Positions 25,678 through 34,513 of a stretch of 64,000 nucleotides of DNA are shown here, one piece after another; positions within the stretch are counted from its first letter, which is position 1; each line of letters begins with the position of its first letter. Source of the stretch: an uncultured Alistipes sp. (GTDB lineage: Bacteria; Bacteroidota; Bacteroidia; Bacteroidales; Rikenellaceae); contig CALUKH010000005.1 of assembly GCA_944321185.1 (NCBI GenBank), forward strand, positions 1 to 64,000, read 5' to 3'. The notes under the pieces are model-generated. The model ran no database searches. It worked only from the letters and a program-made list of their open reading frames with translations, and was not told the origin of the DNA. Both the position numbers and the translations under genes were made by a program.

Positions 25678-26487
25678 CTATTTCAGATTTTTGATCATGC
25701 GTTTGAAAAGCAGCTCCATCTTCGCGCCGGCCTTGCGACCCTGACGCTGGACGTCCTCGTGGTCGCCCACCTCGTCCGACAGTCCGCAGTTCGTGATCAC
25801 CGACACGCCGAAGACCGGAATCGACATGTGCCGTGCCACGATCACCTCCGGAACGGTCGACATACCCGCCGCATCACCGCCGATGGCCTTGTAGAAGCGG
25901 TATTCGGCCTGCGTCTCGAACGTCGGGCCCGTGCCGCCGACATAGACGCCGTACTGGAGCTTGATGTTCTCCTCTTCGGCGATGCGCGTCGCCTGGGCGA
26001 TCAGATCGCGGTCGTAGCAGTTGTGCATGTCCGGGAAGCGGGGGCCCAGTTCGTCGAGGTTGTGGCCGATGAGCGGATTGGGCAGCAGGTTGATGTGGTC
26101 GGTGATGACCATCAGATCACCCACGCGGAACGTCGGATTGATGCCGCCCGAGGCGTTCGACACGAACAGACGGCTGATGCCCAGCTGCTGCATCACCCGG
26201 ATCGGGAAGGTCACCTGCTGCATCGTATAGCCCTCGTAGTAGTGGAAGCGGCCCTGCATGGCCACCACCTTGTGACCCTCGACCTGACCGAAGATCAGAC
26301 GGCCCTTGTGGCCCTGGACCGTCGAGACCGGAAAGCCCGGTATATCCTTGTATTCGAGCGTCCACGCCGTGTCGATCGTATCGGCGAAGCCGCCCAGACC
26401 CGTACCCAGGACAATGCCCACTTCGGGGGTGAATCCCCCCGTATGCGCCTTGATGAAGGCTGCGGTTTGCTTAATTTCCTCTAACAT
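25678..26487 (-). CDS. punA: Purine nucleoside phosphorylase (trimeric, inosine/guanosine type)
   Basis: 269 residues. It phosphorolyses inosine and guanosine to base and ribose 1-phosphate in purine salvage. Seen: phosphate loop GIVLGTGLGGFAD, FPVSTVQGHKGRLIFG, MQGRFHYYEGYTMQQVTFPIRVM, NASGGINPTFRVGDLMVITDHINL, VYVGGTGPTFETQAEYRF, GDAAGMSTVPEVIVARHM and SVITNCG with the base-specificity Asn. The gene's 5' end overlaps the 3' end of lpxK by 17 nt, so the two are translationally linked. The symbol is by family; the biochemistry is firm. Confidence 0.94.
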   Translation of the reverse strand: MLEEIKQTAAFIKAHTGGFTPEVGIVLGTGLGGFADTIDTAWTLEYKDIPGFPVSTVQGHKGRLIFGQVEGHKVVAMQGRFHYYEGYTMQQVTFPIRVMQQLGISRLFVSNASGGINPTFRVGDLMVITDHINLLPNPLIGHNLDELGPRFPDMHNCYDRDLIAQATRIAEEENIKLQYGVYVGGTGPTFETQAEYRFYKAIGGDAAGMSTVPEVIVARHMSIPVFGVSVITNCGLSDEVGDHEDVQRQGRKAGAKMELLFKRMIKNLK

Positions 26488-27517
26488 CTTCTTCGAGTTT
26501 TTGCAGAAAATCCGTTGCCGAATCTTCGATGAATGAAATATTGATCGGTTGGTAGTACAAGGCCCGGCGCACCTCTTCGGGGACCTTGGCCCGGTTGGTC
26601 ATCTTGACGGCATCCTTCTCCGTGGTGACGATCACCGCTCCGGGATGCTTCCCGAGCAGGGCCTGCAGGGCGTGCATGTCGCGGACCTTGTAGACGTGGT
26701 GGTCGTCGAGCGTCATCTCGGCCACCACCCGGTAGCGTTCGCGCAGCGAGCGCAGGAAGGGACCCGGATTGCCGATACCCGACAGCGCAATCACGTCGCC
26801 GCCCGGAACCAACTGTCCGCCGACCGCCTCGTCGGCATAGAGCGGCTGGGGCACGAAACTCTCGAATCGCGTGAAGTAGACCCGCTGGTAGGCCACCTGG
26901 ATCAGCACCTTGCTCATGATCCGCCGATCGATCGGAGCCATGTGCTCCGGACACTTCGTCACCACGAAGTAGTGGGCGCGGTGCAGCTCCTCGGGCAGAT
27001 CGCGCAACGTCCCTTCGGGCAGCATGCGATCGTGCTGCACGGGGCGCGTGGCATCGATCATCACCACGTTGACCTTCGGTTCGACGTAGCGGTGCTGGAA
27101 GCCGTCGTCCATGATGATGAGGTCCACCTCGGGGTGTTCGGCGCGGATGCGGCGGATGGCATCCGCCCGTTTCTCGCACACGACCACCAGCGTCTCCGGG
27201 AACTTGAGTTTGATTTGCAGGGGTTCGTCGCCCACGTCCCGGTAGTGGGAGTCGCACTGCACCTCGCGATAGCCCTTCGTACGGCGGCCGTAGCCGCGAG
27301 ACAGAAGCGCCACACGGTGCATCTGCGACATGTAGGCAATCACCATCTCGGCCATGGGGGTCTTGCCCGTACCGCCGACGGTGATGTTGCCGATGCAGAT
27401 GATCGGGATGTCGAACTTCTCGCTCTTGAGGATGCCCCAGTCGAAGAGGCGGTGACGCAGGGTCACCCCCATTTTATAGAGGAAGGCCGCAGGAGCGAGC
27501 AGACATTTGAGCATCAT
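26471..27517 (-). CDS. lpxK: Tetraacyldisaccharide 4'-kinase
   Basis: 348 residues. LpxK phosphorylates the 4' position of the lipid A precursor at the inner membrane. An N-terminal hydrophobic/amphipathic region (LLAPAAFLYKMG) precedes the P-loop (ICIGNITVGGTGKTPMAEMVI). Further family blocks are LLSRGYGRRTKGYREV, DEPLQIKLKFP, LIIMDDGFQHRYVEPKVNVVMIDATRP, and a C-terminal DDHHVYKVRDMHAL and VTTEKDAVKM. Typical length. First gene of the minus-strand operon with PNP and ssb, preceded by a clear -7 element. Confidence 0.95.
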   Translation of the reverse strand: MMLKCLLAPAAFLYKMGVTLRHRLFDWGILKSEKFDIPIICIGNITVGGTGKTPMAEMVIAYMSQMHRVALLSRGYGRRTKGYREVQCDSHYRDVGDEPLQIKLKFPETLVVVCEKRADAIRRIRAEHPEVDLIIMDDGFQHRYVEPKVNVVMIDATRPVQHDRMLPEGTLRDLPEELHRAHYFVVTKCPEHMAPIDRRIMSKVLIQVAYQRVYFTRFESFVPQPLYADEAVGGQLVPGGDVIALSGIGNPGPFLRSLRERYRVVAEMTLDDHHVYKVRDMHALQALLGKHPGAVIVTTEKDAVKMTNRAKVPEEVRRALYYQPINISFIEDSATDFLQKLEEDVRGN

Positions 27518-27542
27518 TCTACCGGTTTGAACAGTTCACGTT

Positions 27543-27550
27543 CAAAGGTA
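27543..27550 (-). promoter_or_regulatory. -7 promoter element of the lpxK operon
   Basis: Minus-strand TACCTTTG matches TAnnTTTG and lies 25 nt before the lpxK ATG. Confidence 0.65.
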
Positions 27551-27738
27551 GTGATTATTCTCCGGATCGCCAAACCCGGCACCGGAATTCTGGCCCGCCC
27601 CCGGCAAAATGCGGCGCGGAAGGCCCGCCGCAACTCCCGGAATCGGGGCGCGTCCGATCGGCGGGATCCGGTCTGCGATTTTCCGACGCCACCTGCCGAA
27701 AAGCGCCGGCGACCATACCCCCGTACCGTTTTTTTTTG

Positions 27739-27746
27739 TATCTTTG
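27739..27746 (+). promoter_or_regulatory. -7 promoter element of the M23 lipoprotein gene
   Basis: TATCTTTG is a perfect match, only 8 nt before the ATG, so the leader is very short. A T9 run lies just upstream. Confidence 0.65.
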
Positions 27747-27754
27747 CTTCGATT

Positions 27755-29074
27755 ATGAAGAATCTGCGAACACTCCTCTGCGCCCTGCTCCTCGTGGGAG
27801 CCACGGCCTGCGGCCGCCACGCCGCCGAAAACGATACGCCCGCCGAAGCGGAAGCCCCCGAAAACCTCCTCTACGGAATCAATGCCGACGACTACCGCAT
27901 CGAAACCGGCGAAGTCGGCAGCGGCCAGACCATGGGCGGAATCCTCAACCGGTACGGCATCTCGGCCCTTCAGGTCGACCGCCTGGACAAGGTCTCGACG
28001 GAGGTCTTCCCGCTGCGCAACATCCGCGCCGGACACAAGTACACGGCCTTCATCCACGAAGATTCGCTCTATGCGCCGCACCTCGACTGGCTCGTCTACG
28101 AATCCTCGGTGACCGATTACGTCGTCTTCGGATTCCACGACCGCGACTCGGTCTCCGTGCGCAAGGACTGCAAGCAGTACACGCTGCGCCGCACGAAAAA
28201 AAGTGCCGTGATCAACTCCTCGCTCTGGGGCGCCATCATGGAGCAGGATCTCCCCTACGCCCTGGCCGCCGATCTGGAGGACATCTACCAGTGGACGGTC
28301 GACTTCTTCGGCATCCAGAAGGGCGACAGCTTCACGGTGATCTACGACGAACGCTTCATCGACGACACCGTTTCGGTCGGCATCGGCCGCATCTGGGGCG
28401 CCAAGTTCACCCAGAGCGGCAAGGAGTTCTACGCCATTCCGTTCCGCCAGGGGGGCAAGATCCAGTACTGGGAGGCCGACGGCGGCAGCCTGCGCAAACA
28501 ACTGCTCAAGGCCCCGCTGAAGTATTCGCGCATCAGTTCGCGCTTCACCTATGCCCGCAAACACCCCATCTACAAGGTCTACCGCCCCCATACGGGTGTC
28601 GACTACGCCGCCCCGAAGGGTACGCCCGTACATGCCGTGGCCGATGGCGTGGTGATCTTCAAAGGCTGGGGCGGAGGCGGCGGCAACACCCTCAAGATCA
28701 AGCATGCGGGCAATCTCCAGACCGGATACCTCCACCTGAGCCGCTTCGCCAAGGGCATCTCGAAGGGATCGCGCGTCTCGCAGGGTCAGCTGATCGGCTA
28801 CGTCGGCTCGACGGGCGCCTCGACGGGTCCCCACCTCGACTACCGCATCTGGAAAAACGGCACGCCGATCGACCCGCTGAAGATCCCCTCGGAACCCGCC
28901 GAACCCATCTCGAAGGAGAACCGGCCGCTCTTCGAGTTCGTCCGCGACCGCATCATCGCCGAACTGAACGGCGACGTGAAACCCGAAGAGCGCATCACCC
29001 AGCTCGATTCGCTGCAACTGCCCGCCGCGGCAGCCCCCGTCACGGCCTCCGAAGAGAAGAACAGCAACCAATAA
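27755..29074 (+). CDS. M23-family LytM-domain lipoprotein (peptidoglycan endopeptidase-like)
   Basis: 439 residues. Lipoprotein signal MKNLRTLLCALLLVGATAC (Cys19). Residues about 45-250 form an N-terminal region with an OapA/LysM-like start (GQTMGGILNRYGISALQVDRLDKVS). The peptidase domain spans about 270-390: H279-T-G-V-D283 (first zinc motif), then TGYLHLSRF, and GPHLDYRIW with His360. In classical LytM enzymes this last motif is HxH; here the second His, a zinc ligand, is Asp362. Variants reading HLD are, as I recall, common in Bacteroidota, so activity is possible but not certain. The C-terminus is Ala/Pro/Glu-rich. It likely acts in cell-wall remodelling. ispD follows after 36 nt. Confidence 0.9.
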   Translation: MKNLRTLLCALLLVGATACGRHAAENDTPAEAEAPENLLYGINADDYRIETGEVGSGQTMGGILNRYGISALQVDRLDKVSTEVFPLRNIRAGHKYTAFIHEDSLYAPHLDWLVYESSVTDYVVFGFHDRDSVSVRKDCKQYTLRRTKKSAVINSSLWGAIMEQDLPYALAADLEDIYQWTVDFFGIQKGDSFTVIYDERFIDDTVSVGIGRIWGAKFTQSGKEFYAIPFRQGGKIQYWEADGGSLRKQLLKAPLKYSRISSRFTYARKHPIYKVYRPHTGVDYAAPKGTPVHAVADGVVIFKGWGGGGGNTLKIKHAGNLQTGYLHLSRFAKGISKGSRVSQGQLIGYVGSTGASTGPHLDYRIWKNGTPIDPLKIPSEPAEPISKENRPLFEFVRDRIIAELNGDVKPEERITQLDSLQLPAAAAPVTASEEKNSNQ

Positions 29075-29110
29075 TTTCTTATCCGACAGACCGATAAGCT
29101 CTACCCCGTC

Positions 29111-29929
29111 ATGGAACCTCGCATCGGAGTCATCATCGTAGCCGGCGGCAGCGGACGCCGCATGGGCGGAAGCATCCCCAAACAGTTCCGTCTGCTGGGC
29201 GGAGAGCCCGTACTGGCCCGCACGATCGGCACCTTCGCCGCGGCACTGCCCGGCGCCGAGATCGTTGTCGTCCTGCCGGAGGGGCATATCCCCTTCTGGA
29301 AGGATCTGTCGGCCCGTTTCGAGGTGGCGCGCCATCACGTAACGGCCGGTGGAAAGGAGCGTTTCGATTCGGTCCGCTGCGGACTGAAGGCCCTGCGGAG
29401 CGATCCCGATCTGATCGCCGTACAGGACGGCGTGCGCCCGCTGGGCACGGCGCAGATGATCCGCCGCGTGGCGGAGGCCGCTCTCACCTACGGTGCCGCC
29501 ATTCCGGTTGTGGAGCCCGTCGATTCGTTCCGCCAGCTCGATGACGATCCGCAGAGCGCCGACCCGAAGTCACACCCGACGGACCGCAGCCGCCTGCGCA
29601 TCGTCCAGACCCCGCAGATCTTCCGCAGCTGGCTGCTGCGCGAAGCTCTCGAACAAGACTACCGCCCGGAGTTCACCGACGACGCCTCGGTGGTCGAAGC
29701 GGCCGGCTATCCCGTCTTCCTGGCGCAGGGCGAACGCGGCAATCTGAAGCTCACCACCCCGGAGGATTTCATCGTCGCCGAAGCCCTTCTCGCGGCCCGC
29801 GAACAGGCCGACGAGCAACCATCGGAGCCCGTCACGGAAGAGCCCGTACCAGCCTCTGAGACCGACCATACCGCCGCCGGGCAAAAAACGACGCCGGAAT
29901 GCTGCCGCCAAGCGCTCCGTGAACAATAA
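29111..29929 (+). CDS. ispD: 2-C-methyl-D-erythritol 4-phosphate cytidylyltransferase
   Basis: 272 residues, about 40 more than a typical IspD. It activates MEP with CTP in the isoprenoid pathway. Motifs: VIIVAGGSGRRMGGSIPKQF (nucleotide loop with Arg and Lys), TAGGKERFDSVRCGL, VQDGVRPL, the Thr in IVQTPQIF, FTDDASVVEAAGYPVFL and GERGNLKLTTPEDF. The extra C-terminal tail (EQPSEPVTEEPVPASETD...) is low-complexity and probably disordered. It lies 36 nt after the M23 gene; its pathway neighbour ispE is elsewhere. Confidence 0.95.
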   Translation: MEPRIGVIIVAGGSGRRMGGSIPKQFRLLGGEPVLARTIGTFAAALPGAEIVVVLPEGHIPFWKDLSARFEVARHHVTAGGKERFDSVRCGLKALRSDPDLIAVQDGVRPLGTAQMIRRVAEAALTYGAAIPVVEPVDSFRQLDDDPQSADPKSHPTDRSRLRIVQTPQIFRSWLLREALEQDYRPEFTDDASVVEAAGYPVFLAQGERGNLKLTTPEDFIVAEALLAAREQADEQPSEPVTEEPVPASETDHTAAGQKTTPECCRQALREQ

Positions 29930-29978
29930 ACCGACGGAGCACGGCGTTTGAATTTAATCCACAAGCCCGAAACACGCG

Positions 29979-30623
29979 ATGCAGAGCATCTACAAATACC
30001 GCTTCTCCCGTCGGACGATCTATCTGTCGATCGTCTACCTGGCCATCTTCGCCCTGCTGGGCTGGGCGCTCTACCACCTCTACGAGGGCGGTTATCTTTC
30101 GGCGTGGTTCACCTCGTTCATCGTGGCGCTGATCGCCCTGATGGCCCTGTCGATCCCGCGCAAGATCGTCGTCATGGACGACCGTGTCGAGATCCGCTGT
30201 CTGCTGGACATCACCGAAATCCGGCGTGACGAGATTGCCTCGGTCCGCCGCGTCGAAACCCGTCGCATGAAGTGGCTCATTCCGATCTTCGGCGGATACG
30301 GATTCTTCGGATACTACGGCCATTTTCTCGATCTGAGACGCCTCGACCGTGTGCGGATCTACGCCTCGGAGTGGCGCAACTTCGTCGAAATCACCGACAT
30401 CTATGAAGACCGCCTCTACGTCTCCTGCACGGATGCCGACCGGCTCGTGGCCGAACTGACGCCTCCCGGCGGCAACCGTCCCGACGAAGAGGATGAGGAT
30501 GAGGAAACGGAAGGACAAGAGGCGGAACCGGGAAAGGCTGAGACGGAAAAGAAGGCCGTCCCGAAAACTGCGGCCCAAACGACACAGGCAACCGTCTCCC
30601 GGAACGAAAACAAGCCGGAGTGA
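29979..30623 (+). CDS. Membrane protein with PH-like domain and charged C-terminal tail
   Basis: 214 residues. Two membrane helices (about 13-35 and 42-60) are followed by a small beta-rich domain ([32 protein letters not shown] ... [15 protein letters not shown]...[16 protein letters not shown]) that looks like a bacterial PH (YdbT-like) domain. The last about 50 residues are highly charged ([24 protein letters not shown]) and likely disordered. Function unknown. Same strand as ispD, 49 nt after it. Confidence 0.72.
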   Translation: MQSIYKYRFSRRTIYLSIVYLAIFALLGWALYHLYEGGYLSAWFTSFIVALIALMALSIPRKIVVMDDRVEIRCLLDITEIRRDEIASVRRVETRRMKWLIPIFGGYGFFGYYGHFLDLRRLDRVRIYASEWRNFVEITDIYEDRLYVSCTDADRLVAELTPPGGNRPDEEDEDEETEGQEAEPGKAETEKKAVPKTAAQTTQATVSRNENKPE

Positions 30624-30632
30624 TCCCGGCAG

Positions 30633-30640
30633 TCAATTTG
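30633..30640 (+). promoter_or_regulatory. Possible -7 element of rubredoxin
   Basis: TCAATTTG has one mismatch to TAnnTTTG and lies 41 nt before the ATG. Confidence 0.35.
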
Positions 30641-30681
30641 CATATCAAACACCATTATTCACCTTTAAAAAACGAAAAGAG

Positions 30682-30846
30682 ATGAAAAAGTATCGTTGTG
30701 AAGTCTGCGACTGGGTGTATGACCCCGCAGTCGGCGATCCCGATGGAGGTATCGCCCCCGGAACGCCGTTTGAGGAGCTTCCCGATGATTGGGTTTGCCC
30801 CGTTTGCGGCGTCGGCAAGGACCAGTTCGAAGAGGTGGCCGAGTAA
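30682..30846 (+). CDS. Rubredoxin
   Basis: 54 residues. Four cysteines ligate one iron: Cys6 and Cys9 in CEVC, and Cys39 and Cys42 in CPVC, with the conserved [28 protein letters not shown] core. Rubredoxins carry single electrons in anaerobes, often to peroxide or superoxide reductases. The gene is monocistronic between a spacer and a strong terminator. The start is preceded by a purine stretch (AAAAGAG). Confidence 0.97.
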   Translation: MKKYRCEVCDWVYDPAVGDPDGGIAPGTPFEELPDDWVCPVCGVGKDQFEEVAE

Positions 30847-30870
30847 GGAGACCGAATCTTCGAAACAGCA

Positions 30871-30906
30871 GGACGCTTCCCCCAATCGGAGAAGCGTCCT
30901 TTTTTT
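30871..30906 (+). terminator. Intrinsic terminator after rubredoxin
   Basis: GGACGCTTC (30871-30879) pairs perfectly with GAAGCGTCC (30891-30899), followed by T7. Confidence 0.92.
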
Positions 30907-30977
30907 GCGGCCGGCCAGCCACAAAAAAAGAGCCGGACTTGCGTCCGACCCCTCGCTCGAAAACCTTCCGCCCGGCG

Positions 30978-33005
30978 TCAGTTGACGTTCGGCAGGAAGG
31001 AGTAGTTCTTCGAATAGTTGAGCATCTGCTCCACGTAGTTGGCCGGGTAGGAGATCTTCACGTCGACGATCCGTCCATCCTTCTCGACCAGTTCGTATTC
31101 GGGGTTCACGAAGCCGCCGTAGGGCTCGATGTGAAGCGCCGCATAGCGCTCCAGCACCTCGTTGTGAAGCGTCGGATCGACCTGCACGCCGTAGCGCTCG
31201 ACCAGCTCCCGACCCGCTTCGTAGTCACCCTCGGACTTGATGCGCTGCACCTCGCGGAGCAGTTCGCCGAACAGCGTACGCAACTTCTCGAAGTCGTTGA
31301 CCACCACGTAGGTCTTGCCCTCTTGCTTGACCAGTTCGATGACGTTGTCGGCCCGGCCGTGTTCGTAGCACCACTCCGAGATCAGTTTGCGGTTGCGCAT
31401 GTGCGACTCCTCGACGTTCTTGCCCGGTTCGATGCGGGCCAGCTGCGTCATCAGACCGTTCATCACGTAGTGGGCATAGCCGGCCTTGGCCACGTCGAAC
31501 GACGGAACAAGCCCCAGTTCGACCAACTTTGCGTCGCCCAGATAGTAGAGGCTGAAGAGGTCGGCACGCGCCTCCTCAAGCGTCGAACCGTAACTGCGCA
31601 GTTCGGAGCCCGTCACGCCGGGAGCCAGCTGTCCCGAGCCGTGGCCCAGACACTCGTGCAGGTCGGTATGCAGGTCGTCGGCCAGTTTGCCGTACTTGTC
31701 CATCCGCTCGCGGTCCTCGGCCCGCAGCACGAACTCCTCGTTGAAGCCGTTGCCGTGTGCCGCCTGGTCATAGGCGTAGGTGATGTTGTCGATCGTGACG
31801 GATTTCGAGCCGTACTCCTTGCGGATCCAGTCGGCATTCGGCAGGTTGATGCCGATGGGCGTCGAGGGGAAGCAGTCGCCGCCCAGCATCGCAACGGTAA
31901 TGACCTTGGCCGACACCCCCTTGACCACCTTCTTGCGGTACTGCGGGTCGACGGGCGAATGGTCCTCGAACCACTGGGCATTCGACGAGATGGCCTCCGT
32001 ACGGTGGCAGGCCGCCGAATCGACGAAGTTCACATTGGCCTCCCACGAAGCCTTGAAGCCCAGCGGATCGCCGTAGGTCTCGATGAATCCGTTGACGAAG
32101 TCGACGTTCGAAACCGTGTCGCGCACCCAACCGATATTATAGCGGTCGAACTCCTTCAGGTCGCCCGTACGGTAGTAGGCAATCAGTGCGGCGATGTTCG
32201 ACTTCTGCGGTTCGCGGGCCACCGCCTCGGCCTTCTCAAGCCAGTAGACGATCCGCTCGATGGCGGCCGAATACATGCCGCCGATCTTCCACGTACGCTC
32301 GACGAGCTTGCCCGCATCGTCCTTCACCAGCTGGCTGTTCAGGCCGTAGGAGACCGGTTCGGGATCCGACGCATCGGCCGCCGCCATGCCGGCATAGAAA
32401 CTCTCGGCCTCGGCCTGTGAGACACCTTTATAATAGTTGCTCGACGAGGTGAGCAGCAGATCGTCGCCCGCCCGCTGGTTCAGGCGCGTGGGATACATCG
32501 ACGGATCGAAGATCGCCAGGCAGACCTCCTTGCGCAGGGCGTTCAGCTCGCCGAACTTCTCCTCGGGAATCGACTCGATGACGTCCAGGAGGTAACCCTC
32601 CGAGAATTCGGGCGTGAACTTGTCGTTCGAGTAGTGGTGATGGATGCCGTTGGCGAACCACACCTTCTTGAGATACTTTTCCAGGGCCTTCCACTCGGGC
32701 GTCGAGCGGTCGCCGGTGTAGTTTTCGTAGACCACCTCGAGGGTCCGGCGCACCGGAAGATTCGCCACGCAGTTCTGGTCGAAGAGGATGTCCCGGCCGC
32801 ATTTGGCCGCTTCCGAAAGATAGTAGATCAGCTCCTTCTGCTCGAGCGGAAGCGCCTCGAAGCCCGGAACTTCATAACGAATGACCTTGATGTCGTCGAA
32901 ACGATCGACGATCCACGGCGCCGCACTCTTCTGCGAAGCGTCGCCGCACGAGGTCATGACAGGTAAAACAAGGGTCATGGATGCAATGGTAAAAAGCCTT
33001 TTCAT
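30978..33005 (-). CDS. Dipeptidyl peptidase III (M49), lipoprotein form
   Basis: 675 residues, matching the length I recall for the gut Bacteroides DPP III. It removes dipeptides from the N-terminus of short peptides. Lipoprotein signal MKRLFTIASMTLVLPVMTSC (Cys20) places it in the envelope. The M49 zinc motif is HECLGH (His450, Glu451, His455), the six-residue HEXXGH variant with Cys, followed by the second Glu in EEARADLFSL. Other family blocks are AAHGNGFNEEFVLR and IEPYGGFVNPEYELV. ATG 33005 is chosen because it starts the lipoprotein signal; an in-frame ATG at 33032 adds only a short polar stretch and overlaps the promoter. It fits the peptide-use theme of the SusCD/protease locus. Confidence 0.95.
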   Translation of the reverse strand: MKRLFTIASMTLVLPVMTSCGDASQKSAAPWIVDRFDDIKVIRYEVPGFEALPLEQKELIYYLSEAAKCGRDILFDQNCVANLPVRRTLEVVYENYTGDRSTPEWKALEKYLKKVWFANGIHHHYSNDKFTPEFSEGYLLDVIESIPEEKFGELNALRKEVCLAIFDPSMYPTRLNQRAGDDLLLTSSSNYYKGVSQAEAESFYAGMAAADASDPEPVSYGLNSQLVKDDAGKLVERTWKIGGMYSAAIERIVYWLEKAEAVAREPQKSNIAALIAYYRTGDLKEFDRYNIGWVRDTVSNVDFVNGFIETYGDPLGFKASWEANVNFVDSAACHRTEAISSNAQWFEDHSPVDPQYRKKVVKGVSAKVITVAMLGGDCFPSTPIGINLPNADWIRKEYGSKSVTIDNITYAYDQAAHGNGFNEEFVLRAEDRERMDKYGKLADDLHTDLHECLGHGSGQLAPGVTGSELRSYGSTLEEARADLFSLYYLGDAKLVELGLVPSFDVAKAGYAHYVMNGLMTQLARIEPGKNVEESHMRNRKLISEWCYEHGRADNVIELVKQEGKTYVVVNDFEKLRTLFGELLREVQRIKSEGDYEAGRELVERYGVQVDPTLHNEVLERYAALHIEPYGGFVNPEYELVEKDGRIVDVKISYPANYVEQMLNYSKNYSFLPNVN

Positions 33006-33029
33006 GCGCAGTATGGCGTTAGTTTCCGT

Positions 33030-33037
33030 CAAAGATA
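33030..33037 (-). promoter_or_regulatory. -7 promoter element of the DPP III gene
   Basis: Minus-strand TATCTTTG, a perfect match, lies 24 nt before the ATG. Confidence 0.65.
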
Positions 33038-33058
33038 GTGCATTTTTTGAAATTTTCC

Positions 33059-33089
33059 TTCGTTATGTCTGCGGGAATTTCTACCTTTG
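33059..33089 (+). promoter_or_regulatory. Promoter of panC-panD
   Basis: -33-like TTCG at 33059-33062, 19-nt spacer and -7 element TACCTTTG at 33082-33089; 50 nt before panC. It is divergent from the DPP III promoter. Confidence 0.7.
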
Positions 33090-33139
33090 CCCCGCAATCC
33101 GTTTCAGAGTGAGACGAATTCATTTTCATTCGAAAAGAG

Positions 33140-33976
33140 ATGAAAGTATTTACAAGCGTCAAAGAGCTTCGCGCCGAACTCGATCGCACGGAGCAGTCCG
33201 GGATCGGTTTCGTTCCCACGATGGGTGCCCTGCATGCAGGTCACCGCTCGCTCGTCGAACGCGCCCGGCGTGAAAACCAAACGGTCGTCGTAAGCGTCTT
33301 CGTGAACCCCACGCAGTTCAACGACAAAAACGATCTGAAACACTATCCCCGCACCCCGGAGGCCGATGAAGCCCTGCTGCGCGATGCCGGTGCCGACTTC
33401 GTTCTGATGCCCTCGGTCGAGGAGATCTACCCCGAACCCGACACCCGTGTCTTCGACTTCGGTCAGGTCGACAAGGTCATGGAGGGAGCCACACGCCCCG
33501 GACACTTCAACGGAGTGGCCCAGGTCGTCAGCCGGCTCTTCTCGATCGTGCGCCCGGCCCGCGCCTACTTCGGCGAAAAGGACTTCCAGCAGATCGCCGT
33601 CATCCGCGCCATGGTCGAGCAGCTGCATCTGCCCGTCCAGATCGTCGAGTGCCCGATCGTCCGCGGTGAGGACGGACTGGCCCTCTCGTCACGCAACCAG
33701 CTGCTCGATGCCCCCCACCGCGCCGCCGCTCCCCATATCTACGCCACGCTGCGCCGGGCCGTCGAGATGTCGCACCAGCTCGACCCCGAAGCCCTGAAGC
33801 AGTGGGTCGTGCGCGAGGTCGAGAGCAATCCCCTGCTCAAGGTCATCTACTACCAGTCGGTCAATGCCCGCACGATGCAGGAGGTCCACAGTTGGGACGA
33901 CTGCGAACGCATCCAGGGCTGTATCGCCGTACAGGCCGGCGACATCCGTTTAATCGACAACATCCGTATCCGATAA
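33140..33976 (+). CDS. panC: Pantothenate synthetase
   Basis: 278 residues. PanC joins pantoate and beta-alanine with ATP to make pantothenate. Motifs: [19 protein letters not shown] (HxGH nucleotide motif), [67 protein letters not shown] and [16 protein letters not shown]. Length and start are typical. Its TAA stop shares an A with the panD ATG, so both are translated together; panD supplies the beta-alanine. Confidence 0.97.
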   Translation: MKVFTSVKELRAELDRTEQSGIGFVPTMGALHAGHRSLVERARRENQTVVVSVFVNPTQFNDKNDLKHYPRTPEADEALLRDAGADFVLMPSVEEIYPEPDTRVFDFGQVDKVMEGATRPGHFNGVAQVVSRLFSIVRPARAYFGEKDFQQIAVIRAMVEQLHLPVQIVECPIVRGEDGLALSSRNQLLDAPHRAAAPHIYATLRRAVEMSHQLDPEALKQWVVREVESNPLLKVIYYQSVNARTMQEVHSWDDCERIQGCIAVQAGDIRLIDNIRIR

Positions 33977-34335
33977 TGAAATTCCAGATCGAAGTCATCA
34001 AATCGAAGATCCACCGCGTGACGGTCACCCAGGCCGATCTCAACTACGTGGGCAGCATCACCATCGACGAGGCCCTGCTCGAGGCCGCCAACATGATCGA
34101 GGGTGAAAAGGTCCAGATCATGGACAACAACAACGGCGAACGCTTCGAAACCTACATCATCAAGGGCCCGCGCAACAGCGGCTGTATCTGCCTCAACGGC
34201 GCTGCGGCCCGCAAGGTGCAGGTCGGCGACGTCATCATCATCGCCTCCTACGCCCTGATGGATTTCGAGGACGCCAAGCAGTTCCGTCCCTGGGTCATCT
34301 TCCCCGACACGGCAACCAACCGCCTCATCGAGTAA
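33976..34335 (+). CDS. panD: Aspartate 1-decarboxylase
   Basis: 119 residues. PanD makes beta-alanine from aspartate and matures by self-cleavage at a Gly-Ser bond, here Gly26-Ser27 in [18 protein letters not shown], giving a pyruvoyl cofactor. Other conserved parts are [19 protein letters not shown] and the [20 protein letters not shown] block. The ATG overlaps the panC stop by one base (TAATG). Confidence 0.96.
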   Translation: MKFQIEVIKSKIHRVTVTQADLNYVGSITIDEALLEAANMIEGEKVQIMDNNNGERFETYIIKGPRNSGCICLNGAAARKVQVGDVIIIASYALMDFEDAKQFRPWVIFPDTATNRLIE

Positions 34336-34380
34336 CCCGAAGCCGGGAGGTAAAAGCTGGACCAGGTAAATGGGGAGGGT

Positions 34381-34466
34381 ATGGAAAAATCTCCCCGATC
34401 CCGAAAAAACGGCGGATCAGCGCCGATCCATCGAAAAATCTCCCTCTCGAAGGGGGATTTTTCCAT
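34381..34466 (+). terminator. Terminator with two competing 5' arms after panD
   Basis: The 3' arm GATTTTTCCAT (34456-34466, preceded by GGGG) can pair either with the near arm AAAAATCTCCC (34434-34444; 11-bp stem with one T-G wobble) or with the far arm ATGGAAAAATC (34381-34391; 11 bp plus CCCC/GGGG). A small CGGCG/CGCCG hairpin lies between the two 5' arms. Confidence 0.75.
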
Positions 34467-34475
34467 TTAAAATTC

Positions 34476-34483
34476 TATCTTTG
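34476..34483 (+). promoter_or_regulatory. -7 promoter element of the DUF456 gene
   Basis: TATCTTTG is a perfect match and lies immediately after the terminator, 30 nt before the ATG. Confidence 0.65.
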
Positions 34484-34513
34484 TCTCGATCGGACTACCG
34501 ACCCCCAGCCGCT

